From contig NC_049991.1 of NCBI RefSeq assembly GCF_000003815.2, positions 20,400,235 to 20,464,234 on the forward strand: DNA of 64,000 nt. The letters are read 5' to 3'. Positions within the stretch are counted from its first letter, which is position 1, and each line of letters begins with the position of its first letter. Position numbers and translations under genes: made by a program. This document shows, piece after piece, positions 23,201 through 33,400 of the stretch. The notes under the pieces were generated by a model that searched no databases, was not told the DNA's origin, and saw nothing but the letters and a program-made list of their open reading frames with translations. Source of the stretch: Branchiostoma floridae. Lineage: Eukaryota; Chordata; Leptocardii; Amphioxiformes; Branchiostomatidae.

Positions 23201-23799
23201 TAGTTCTATACCAATGCCATAAACGTTGCTCTAACACATCCAACGCAAACCGGGTTAATTTTTTCATTTTTGTTGGCTTAATTCCACATATATACACACA
23301 GTTATATTCATAAACGTACATTTTCACCAAAAAATATCATATTGTCGTTCCGAGGGCTTGCACTACGAACTAAAACATAGTTAACTGCATAGCCACAGCA
23401 GCATCCCATGGCGTATATTACTGACTTTAAAGACTATAAATCCCAGCATCATGAAAGCTTGTCATTTATCATGTAGCTTGATAAATTATACCAATAAACC
23501 TGCGATAATTCGTCACCAGAGGGCCAGGTGCATGAGCGATGCCAGATCGGCCTCTGGATGACCGGAGGTTGGGAAGAGGTCATTTTTTATGTGGGGGTGT
23601 TCCGGCCTCTGTCAGTTGAGAGCGTGCTTACGGTCCATCGCAGGTACATAGAAGATCACAAAGGTCGGGAGTAAAAAGTGTTATTGTTTTGTCTGAGTGG
23701 CTGGCTTATGACATCTCAGAGCGTACTAAACAGTTATGCGGTACATCGCAGCTACATAATAAGTTGATCTCATGTCGGTATTATGACAGGCAGATATGT

Positions 23800-23912
23800 G
23801 TCCGCGTGTGCTTGTGTGTGCCTGCGTGTGTGAGAATGTGTATGTGTGTGCATGTGTCTACACTTGTCTGTGTGCCTACATGTGTGTGTGCGTGTGTGTA
23901 TGTTCGTTTGTG

Positions 23913-23943
<31 letters not shown>
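23800..23943. repeat. TG-rich tract followed by (TC)n
   Basis: Degenerate (TG)n from about 23800 to 23915, then pure (TC)n at 23917-23943. Confidence 0.9.
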
Positions 23944-23947
<4 letters not shown>

Positions 23948-24649
23948 GTGAACTTTCTATCACTTTCACACATTATATAGATTGTATCCTGAACTTAAAC
24001 ATATCAAAATCTTGTAAATTTCTTGTGCACCCTACTATAAAGTTTAAGGCGCCAAATATCCTTGCCTTTGGATCCTTAACCATGTAAATCCCCATAGACG
24101 AAATGCCGTGTACTGCAACCATTGAATTACCAACCTGATGAAACTATTCACGGACTGAAGCACCTTCTGACCATTAGAACTTTCACAACCATCTGGTGCT
24201 ACGAGCTCATCACCAAGGCCATGTTGATTTGATTATATGGATATCATCCTCTGGGAACCCCAAAACTGATGCAGGCGTGCGAATAAAAAAAAGGTTTGAC
24301 AAAAAAGTTGCTTTTGCTATGAGATATTTGTGGTCAGAGAGTTGAGGGGATGACTGAACACACAGAATATAGTACCAAACAATAGATTCCTTATTTTTGT
24401 TCTTTCACATCTTCTTTCACCTTGGAATTTTCTATGACATTGGTATACATTTTTTTTGCAATCCGCGGCATATTTTTGCTTATTTTGAAGCTGTTATGTT
24501 CGATTTACAGTATGGTTGAAAACTTTTTGCTGTCACTTTTTTGGAAACGGCCGAAAACTGATGCGCGCGCGAATGTCATCCATAGAATGAATTCGGCAAG
24601 CCCTAAGACATGGTCCTGAGTACGTGTGCACGATCCATCCAGCAGTAAC

Positions 24650-24870
24650 TCCTCCCCAGGCGTGTCTCCCTGTCCGACATTACGTGATCTTTCACGATCT
24701 TTTATTGGCTATGTCCAATCACGTCCGCCATATTGATGACGTTGCCATAGCTACGGCACACGCAGACGACCGTTTGTGTCAGACCAATCACCATTCTCCG
24801 TGATGGTTCCCGCGTTTTCACCATCCGATAGGCATAAATCCCGGGTAATGGTGTCACATCACTTCATATG
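24650..24870 (+). promoter_or_regulatory. Promoter-like stretch, possible 5' noncoding exon
   Basis: It holds CCAAT-type sites (TTATTGGCTATGTCCAATCA and AGACCAATCACC), CCGCCATATTGATGACG (YY1-like plus half CRE), the TATA-like GCATAAATCCCGGG, and a good donor GTGTCGGTAAGTGC near 24868. It could be a distal promoter and untranslated first exon for SLC45 5 kb downstream, or for an unseen transcript. Confidence 0.28.
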
Positions 24871-26097
24871 GTGTCGGTAAGTGCTTTGTTTGGTTTGAAT
24901 AACTAACCACAAATCCCCGAACTGCAAAACTATGGAACTCTCTCGTTGGCAACTGCTTTTTCTCCTCCATTCAGTCTTCGACTCAAAACCAGTGTTCGCC
25001 GTTATCTCTAAAATGGCTTCCACCATACACCAACTTTGTTCATTACCTACTGGTCAAATGGCTATTGCATTGAACAGAAGTCTCCAAGCAGAGCCTACAA
25101 TGGTCAAGGAAAAGTAAATGCCCACCTCACCGCTAATCGGCAACGTGCTGTATTTTAATAATGTTATTAAGTTCAGCACAGCTGCTAATGATGAGGTGTT
25201 GGACACAGCATAGATACAAAATGTCATTAGATAGTAACAAGGAGTGGCTAAGGAGTGTAGTCAGCCAAGAGGTGTGCATTTGCCCCGCGGTCGGCTTCAC
25301 TCCTCTGACAGCTATTGATGCTGTCTTATAGGATCTGCTTGGATATTCTGAACAAATCCGTTGAAAAAAGAAATCGCTTTTTTTGCGTGACACACCCGTA
25401 CAAGCTGTATAAGACTAAGGTAAGACGAAAACGATCTACGTACACCGGGAAGGACCCCTACTCTTTTTGATACGTGTTGTGGCTTCTGTAACATGCTCCA
25501 GGTGTGGCTCTCCTCAAACACAGGACCTTCATTTAACGTCATGTCTGAAGGACGCCCCAAATCGATGCTGGGCCGACGCCCGTACCATACCTTCTAGAAA
25601 GTGATTAAAACTCAAACATGTTTATGTTGAAATAGATAAATACAATGTAGGTTAAAAAATGAGACATGACAAACTCTGTATTAGCTCCAACACTGTTAGC
25701 GTGGAAAAAGACATATAGACAGACAGATAGATAGTTGGTTTTCCAGATGACGGTACCTGATTTCTCATCTCGGTTTCCATGGATGATTGATGGTGAACCC
25801 ATCTCTGAAGCGAATGAGTTTATCCAGTAATATCTTCAGAAACCCTTCTGACTTTTCCCCCTGTCGTGTCTGACGGCCCGGAACCGTGTTTCCTCGCCAA
25901 GAAGGTCACTTGGGTAAACTCAGTCAGAGTGGAAAAGTTATGAAAGCAGCAAACTTTCTCTCTCGTTGCCAAAAAAGATATTCAGAGACAGGGTCACTAA
26001 CTATTGGACTACGCACGTGCACACTGCTTTCTGTTTTTACCAAAGGCAAACAACAATCCCAGTACCCACTGAAACCAAATCTTGCAAGCACCTCCTA

Positions 26098-26230
26098 CAT
26101 GTGGGTAGCATGCGTAGTCCATTGGTAAGCGGCCCTGCATGCCTCTGAAACTAGAAGCAGTGAGTTCAATTCCGGCTGTGTCGCTGTTCCGACATGCACG
26201 CTACCGTACCGGAAAGAGTTAGCCATGGTC
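26098..26230 (+). mobile_element. tRNA-like SINE head
   Basis: CGTAGTCCATTGGTAAGCGG resembles an A box and GTGAGTTCAATTCCGGC a B box at tRNA-like spacing. No full cloverleaf could be drawn, so it is not called a tRNA gene. Confidence 0.4.
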
Positions 26231-26533
26231 CACTGTTCATTGCGCTTGTCGTCATCAAGAGCTTGGGGGAATTTCTTCTGTAAAATGAACCTGTAAGTAC
26301 TGTACATAGCGTCTGTCCTCTCTGTCACGACCAGTAGAAGACTAGCTCTCCAGTGAGCTAAACTGGACCGAGATCACTTTCCTTTCCTTTTATCTGTACA
26401 GGAATGAACTCCAACAGACGCGACCTTTTCAGCCCAGAGTCAGTGTGTACGCAGCTAAAAGGTCAGTGTCTGGATATGTATAGTTTCTCGCCTGTTATGA
26501 GAACCTATGGTCGAGTCTTTGCAAGCATTTGTA

Positions 26534-27075
26534 CCCCCTTTCCACTAGGGCGGCGCTCTCACTGCGCTCTCTCTGCGACTTAAAATTTGACAGATCGCTC
26601 AACGAATTGTACAAAAAAGAAACGAAGCTTTTTACACTTTGTTTGTTTTGTTGTCTTCTCAGTCACACTTTTACGTTTTAGCATGAAAGTTCATCTGTGT
26701 TGGTAGAATACATTATAGAGAATTGCTAAACCTTCGCACGAGGAGTGAAGGAGGCCTTGCACATCAGAGCTCATCGGCCCACACTCAACAGAGACGGGGG
26801 GCGACATAGACTTTCTGATATTTATGACCCCCTCCTGCAAAGGTGGTGCCTTCCTGACGTCACTGCTGGAGTGAAAAAGGGTCATTCTGTGAACAAGGTC
26901 GACGGAGATCGACCGAAAATTTAGGGGTAAGTCCCTACATTATCTTTGTGTTGGAATGAAAGTTTAGCAATTCTCTATAATATTTTTACGTTTTGTATGA
27001 TATGCAAAGTTTGAAATCAAAGGTTACACATATCCTATTTAGGTCGCAGTGAGAGCGCAGTAGAAAGAGGGCCAT
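26534..27075. mobile_element. CCCCTT-ACTAG MITE interrupted by a nested element
   Basis: The left half CCCCCTTTCCACTAGGGCGG runs to about 26680. The right half with GGTCGCAGTGAGAGCGCAGT ends near 27075. Between them sits a 270-bp insertion, listed separately. Confidence 0.65.
26712..26981. mobile_element. Nested MITE with perfect 20-bp terminal inverted repeats
   Basis: The left end ATTATAGAGAATTGCTAAAC (26712-26731) is the exact reverse complement of 26962-26981. It lies inside the older MITE 26534-27075. No coding frame of recognisable function. Confidence 0.72.
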
Positions 27076-27171
27076 ACCGTGATATCGGCAATCGTGCTGA
27101 AGAATAACTCCGTTACTTATGAAAGTCAATGGTTCGTTGATAAGATGAAGCTATACACGCAGGCAATAAGA

Positions 27172-27331
27172 TACGCCAAATAACGCAGTTGATGGATGGA
27201 ATTTTGGAAACTGTCCGACGTTTCCGGCAGCATCGCCAGTGACACTGAACAGATCCGGTGGATGCTACCCGAAACGTCTGACGGTTTCCGAAATTCTATC
27301 CAATTAGTTAAGTGGCTGCTATTTGGCGTGA
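27172..27331. mobile_element. MITE with CGCCAAATA terminal inverted repeats
   Basis: ACGCCAAATAACGCAGTTGA on the left faces TGGCTGCTATTTGGCGT on the right. Inner parts GAATTTTGGAAACTGTCCGA and GACGGTTTCCGAAATTC are also complementary. Related CAAATAGCAGTTACTC sequences occur near 48010 and 10500. Confidence 0.6.
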
Positions 27332-27425
27332 AGTCAATGGTTGATTTGGAAGTTGAGCTGCTCTGATTAACACTGGAAAAACCTCGTGCTTAATTTGTGT
27401 AGACAGCGGCTGGAGAGCTCAAAGT

Positions 27426-27665
27426 AAGGTACACTCTCACTGCACTGGCGTCAAGCTTACGTCACTGCGGGGTTCGTTCACTGCGTCACTGTTTTGTTGT
27501 TTTTTCGGATTTTTTAGAATTTAGATATTGCGTAATACAAATGTACTTACAAGCATGACTTAGAAGACGGGTTCGACAGATACTTAAAGATTTCAGAGAT
27601 GAAGAACGAATTTTCTTACTTTTTGTGTATTTTGCCGTCTTCTGAGTCATACTTTTACGTATTCA
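27426..27665. mobile_element. Rearranged copy of the 2523-2776 MITE
   Basis: GTCACTGCGGGGTTCG and GATGAAGAACGAATTTTCTT match the earlier element. The TATTGCGTAATAC portion is inverted relative to it, so the copy is internally rearranged. Confidence 0.5.
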
Positions 27666-28169
27666 TCTGGCGGGAATGGACGGGCTTGGCGGGGCGAGAC
27701 GGCATTTTCCTAGCTTCAGGCGAACGATTCATTCCGACGCCGTGACCTACGATACGTCACTGGCGAGTTTTACAGTTTACATAGAGAGGGAGAATTTAGA
27801 TGTGGGTCGACTCCTAGCAGGAAACACTGGAACAGCAAGACAGCATTCAACATGTTCTAGTTCAGGCACACAGATATGGTATTTTTTTTTTTATTTGGCC
27901 GAAACTTGAATTGAATAAAGATCTGTTATTCAAATCCATAAGCTCACCAAAAAAAGACGAGATATCAATGTCGGAATTTCCGCTGTAGTTTTACATTTTG
28001 AATGATATTCCAATCTAAGTATAGAGTCAAGAGTAACATAAATACAACCTAGGTCGCACCGAACTCGCAGCACCCCCCTCAAGTGAATGCGAACGTGTAA
28101 CTATAGTGAGATATAAACTGGGACATGTACATATCAAGCAAATTTAGATTGCTAACTCCTTTGGCTTCA

Positions 28170-28201
28170 ACCAGTCAACATGGCGGCTGTGACGTCACGT
28201 G
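28170..28201 (+). promoter_or_regulatory. YY1/CRE/E-box cluster upstream of SLC45
   Basis: AACATGGCGGCTG (YY1-type), TGACGTCA (full CRE) and CACGTG (E-box) lie within about 26 bp. Such clusters are common in TATA-less promoters. It is 1.8 kb before the SLC45 start codon and adjoins the CAAGGTCA array. Promoter activity is inferred only. Confidence 0.3.
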
Positions 28202-28440
28202 GAAACACCCAAGGTTACTTGGAAACGCCCAAGGTCATAAGTAAACAAACCAAGGTCACATAGAAACATCCAAGGTCACGTGGAAATACTCAAGGTCACA
28301 TGAAAACATCAAAGGATACGGGGAAACACCCATGGTCAAATGAAGACTCCCAAGGTCACAGAAACATTGAAGGTCACCTCGACATTCGCAAGGTCACGTT
28401 GGAAGTGAAGTACCCAAGGAAACATGGAAACACCTTGGTC
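28200..28440. repeat. ~20-bp minisatellite rich in CAAGGTCA
   Basis: A degenerate unit of about 20 bp containing CCAAGGTCAC and GGAAACACC recurs about 11 times. AAGGTCA starts at 28231, 28252, 28272, 28292, 28352, 28370 and 28390. CCAAGGTCA matches the extended half-site of SF-1/ERR-type nuclear receptors. Confidence 0.8.
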
Positions 28441-28807
28441 ACGTGGAAGTGAGACTTTGAAGGTGACATTGAAGGTGTAATCGGAGTGTATGATACGAGG
28501 TCTTCTGTTCGGTCAGAAGGGAGCTCGGCAGGGTGATTATCCCTGTATCTCCGCCATCTATTTCGGGAACTAATATCCAGCGAGTGAGACGAGCCGACTG
28601 TGGGGAATACGTGGCCTTTCGCTGGTGCGCTGGGAGAAGAACCTGCAAATGGCTTCTCTGACACTGGGATTTGAGATTTAGTTAATGTTGGGGTCGTAGT
28701 TATGGGGTTCGAGGCTGTATCAATCTTATTGTGTGGATGGCATCGGAAACTGAAAACTTAATATATGATGAATGCGTTACCACAAGTCGATGCCATCTAC
28801 TATAATT

Positions 28808-28886
28808 AATCAATCAAACGATCAATCAATCAATCGATACCATCGATGTAATCAACCAACCAATCAATCAATCAACCAATCAATGA
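28808..28886. repeat. Degenerate (AATC)n microsatellite
   Basis: AATC repeats with GATA/ACC interruptions. Confidence 0.85.
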
Positions 28887-29984
28887 TTTAATAACAAATT
28901 TCATGTTAAAAACATGGTCTGAATTGTCGCTAATTTACAGAGTTTAAGATCAAAGTGTTAAAAAGTTAGGAAAAAATTATAGACTACGGAAACGTATACA
29001 CTACTTGGCATACAATTTGAAATAGACAACGATTTTAAATCACAAAAGACAGTTACAGAAATGACGGATAATAAACATAGGAAAAGCATCGTGAAGAAAG
29101 CATTAGAGAGCTTTGTTGTGAATTAGTGTTATAATTACTTGGTACAAGAACGATCGTTCTAGTCTCTCATTTCCGTAGTAATGGTCCCTACTTATTAGAG
29201 TGTTCTTCGTAGATTCTGATATAGTCAGGCATTGATTCAGAAGTAGCGGAATCTTAATCGAGCATGAAGTATTCTCGACTGATTTTAAGAAAAATCACAC
29301 TAGATAGCTTGGTTTCTTTACCTGACGTTACATTTCGGGGCTTTGAACTGTTAACATTGAAATTGAAATTGCGTGCTTACCAAAAGGCGTTTCAAAAGGA
29401 TTTGCCGATGAAACCTTTAAAAGAATACAAAACTACTGACCAGCAAAACCAGCATAAAGTCCTTGAGGTAAAACAAACTAACAATCGGTTGAAGTGTTCA
29501 AGCAAATAGCGGCTGATTTCCTCGTGTTGGTGTGCGCTCTAATGAAACACAGCGCACAGCAACGACGTGTACAGAAAACACAAAGGAAAGACAAACATGT
29601 TAGCCTTGTAGTTCATCTGTGTTGGTGGTTAACAATGGGGACGCAAACATAGACGCTACAGGCAGGGATAGTTGCCCTGACGAGCGCGGGGAGACATCGT
29701 GGGATAGTTCGGGTTTGTTTGAACATCGCGACATCGGATTTTGTCGTGACTTTCTTTCAAACTGTTTAATGCGCACACACACAAACTCCGGTGGCACTTC
29801 TGAGGGCAAGGCAAAGAAAACAGTCTGTCGCATATACCGTGGTGTGTCGTTTCCCTTAGCGTAGTACAACACTGTAAAAAGATGCAAGCTTAGATTTGGC
29901 CATCTTGAAAGCTGGCAGGAAAACGCGTAAAACTTGTGGAAAACTTGACATAGTTGTCAGAACAAGGAGTTTTCTGGCCCGATC

Positions 29985-30419
29985 ATGTTTGTATACAGGG
30001 AAGGCCCTACGCACGAGCGAGCGAAGTCCGTGGAAAAGCTCCAGGGCGCGTCGGTCCTAGAAAATGAAGACCTAGACTGGTCTACCATGACGGCTGTGTT
30101 GTCGAGGCAATCCACGGACTGTGCTCAGCTTGCACCGGACAGCAGCAGGCAGTTGCTCGGCTATAGAGGCGACTCATGGCCGATGAGAGACGGCGTGAAC
30201 GTTGCGCGACCGCCGCCTAGTGAAGACCTGCTCGGTGCAACAGGTGATATGAGGCCGAGGAATAGTGGAGACAGACCCGGTGGCGAGGGCGACTCAAGGG
30301 CGAGAGACGACGGGGAAGTGCTCGGGAGTAGTGATGGACCCTGGCCGAGGAGAACCACATGTGAACTGCTGCTGAACAGTTCCATTATGCTGGGGAGGGA
30401 GTTCTGTTACGCGGTAGAG
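29985..30419 (+). CDS. SLC45: SLC45 exon 1 (cytosolic N-terminus and start of TM1)
   Basis: 435 nt, 145 codons, donor GTTAGT. It ends [20 protein letters not shown] then VE, the conserved entry into TM1. The first ~125 residues are low-complexity (D, G, R, S, P) and not recognisable, as usual for the family. A 5' UTR intron may exist but is not proven. Confidence 0.88.
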
Positions 30420-33400
30420 GTTAGTGCATCTCATGTGTTTCACCTATATAGGCAAGTAATAAATAAAGTATTTTTTTAAAGGGGACATCTCACTGAATTT
30501 GAAAGTTTTTTTTTTTTTTAACTTTACCCCATCGCTTCGTAGCCTTGTACTCGTCTGCAAACATTTGATAAGACAAATTATATCAACACGCAACTCATAC
30601 GCAGCTGAATATACGCAGAAAGCGTAAAAAGGTCTAAGATTTAACTTCATTTTGTTTCTTGTATGTTCAACGACTGAAAAAAAAGCAAAGAATTAAGAAG
30701 AACTCTTATAGCTCTTTTGTGTTCTTGCTTGAGAAACTGGAAAGGGAATGCTGGGCTACTTCTTTAGTTTCATCTTTTTGGACTTAGAAAAAAGTTATTG
30801 ATAAGCATCCTGTCCTTGTCCAATTCCCTTTGTATTGTCTCTGATTTTGTAAGCAAGTGTAGCCCTTTGTACTAGCCACAGGCTAGTTGGGCAGCCCTGT
30901 CTGTGCGTGCTGAACAGCCAAACCAAGAAATGAAATAAATCTAGGTTACTCTGTCATGTCTTAATCTGAAGTGCAAAGATGTTGCCGCCGCAACGAAATC
31001 TATGGTTCGTAATGTTGGAATTCAATGATGTGTTTCCCGTGTCCAGGCTGCCCTGGTGACCCCGATCCTCCTGACCATCGGGCTGCCCAAGGACCTGTAC
31101 TCGGTGGTGTGGATCATCAGCCCCGTACTGGGCTTCCTGCTCCAGCCGGTACTCGGGTCGTGCAGGTACGGGCTGTTGCTATACGGGGGTCTCTCACTTG
31201 TTTGTTTGCATGATTATGATATGTATCCAATCACAGCTGGTTGATTCTTCTGGCAGAAAGTAAAGGTTGACCTTTCTTTAACAATAAACAACAAATCTCC
31301 CTGACCGAAGTCAGGTACCCATTTTTACACCTGGGTAAGGTCGTGTTAAGTGAATTTCCCAAGGGCACAACGTCAGGGGCACGGCGGGTACCTCTAGATT
31401 CCGAGCCGAACGTTCTACCAGTAACGTCACACACGACACTACTTGTTTGTCCTATGTCTGTTTCCTCCAGTGACCGTTGCCGGAGCTGGCTGGGCCGACG
31501 TCGTCCCTTCATCCTGGGGTTCTCTGTCACCATCCTGCTCGGTTTCCTGCTCTTCCTGTTCGGGGACGCCATTATGGACGCCGCCATGCCTAATGACGTC
31601 AGTGGTACTCGTTAATTCATATAAAGGAGAATGTTATGAATGGCTAAAGGGCTAAAATTATAACAAGATTTATGCTACGGCCTTGTACAACCGATCTCTC
31701 GATCTCGGAAGTTAAGCAACGCGCGGTCCGGACAGTTCTTGGATGGGGGACCACCCAAGGACGACCAGATTACTGTTGCTGGACCAAGCATGGTCATTCC
31801 ACGAAGTCGTCTTCCGAGAGTGACGTAAAACTGGGTCCCGTGCTCGAGGAGGTGCCTCGACCACGTTAAACAGCCTCATTACTCAACACATTGGGTACCT
31901 ACTGGCTGGCAAAATACACCACATGATTACCATTTTAAACAAATATAATCCAAAATACGCTTCGCAGAAATCTTCGTAGCCTGGAAAGCTTTCAAGACGC
32001 TCTCTGTCTCTTTATTAACCCGTTAGATCTCGTCTTGGAGTTTCCTTGTCAGATAACCAGAATCGTCTCCCATCGCTACACAAAATCTGGGGTTAGGGGT
32101 ACGCTTGGTGTGGTGGGGATGGTCGGTACTCGGTAGGCTTTGTGATTGTAATTTCTTTGTCTTTGAAAGAGAGAGAGACCAGCTCCTTAGGGACAGGGGT
32201 GCTTCTCCCTGTCCGCCTGGAGACATCAAATCTACAATGGGTATCTTTTTTTTTTAATTGCACAAAGTCATTTTCATCACTTTTCACAAAAAATAAAACT
32301 AACAGAACACGACCTGGACCATCGTCGTGACCATGGCGGGCATCGTGCTCTTCGACTTCAGTGCAGACTTCATCGAAACACCCATCCGAGCCTACCTATT
32401 GGACACCTGCGGACCACGTGACCGGGAAAACGGGCTGAAGATGCAGGGAGTTTTTGCAGGTCGGTTCGGATTTGAGCATCGCTATTTTTGTGTAGACTGC
32501 AAAGCTAGGCTACGTAGTCCCAACCTACTCTCCAAGAAAAGGTTCGGCTCCGGCTGCATTTGACGTGCTGCCGTTGTATCAACCATAGCGATGGTATCTG
32601 AGCGCACATTGATGTTGGTCAGTTTTTCGAATCACATGCATCTCTTTCTCCTCCAAAATTGTTCCGCAAAATTGTTATGAGCTGCCTGGAACTAAGACAA
32701 CATGCTATGAAAATTATAAAATCTAGGATGAGCATTAGTGATTTAAAATTGCCCGTAGATCTGATTATCTTCGCAATTTTGAATAGCTTTTCAATCTCAA
32801 GAATTAGAAGACGTCATTTGTAAATGAATCTTATTGAATGAATGAAGACCTTTCTTGTACAGGTTTTGCCCTACTCGTCTAAGCGATGAAGTTGGAACTA
32901 TTATGCTTTACCTGTATATATATATATATATATAGCAATTTCAGATGTGCTTTCTTTCAAAATCCAAACGTGGGTAAATTTTCCTTTTTTTTTAATCTTT
33001 TATCATTCCTTGCAGGTATCGGAGGCTTTCTGGGCTACTCGTTTAGCGGAATAGACTGGGAAGACACCTTCCTAGGGAGGATGCTGGGCTCCGAGTACCA
33101 CGTCATCTTCGTGTTCGCCGCCACCTCCTTCGTCATCACCGCTTTCATGAACCTGTCGAGCATTCCCGAAGACACCTTCCGGAAACACCCGACGACCGCC
33201 GAAACGGTACGACGAGTGGGGGATAAACTTGAGAACGAGAAAACGGGAACGAGAGCAAGGAGTAAGCCCAAACACGGTAAGGTGGTCACGCTCATTCTCG
33301 GGTACGAGAGCAACGGAGAGGTCGTCATGGAGCCGAGGTACGTCAGCGGGTACGGCGCGACGCACGACACGCGGTTCCCGCCAAATCAGACGACACATGA

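Noticed and set aside
26098-26230. A functional tRNA gene
   Set aside because: A and B boxes are present only approximately, and no cloverleaf with a paired acceptor stem could be formed.
31673-31780. A functional 5S rRNA gene
   Set aside because: Many otherwise invariant 5S positions differ and the sequence continues into a SINE body within an intron.
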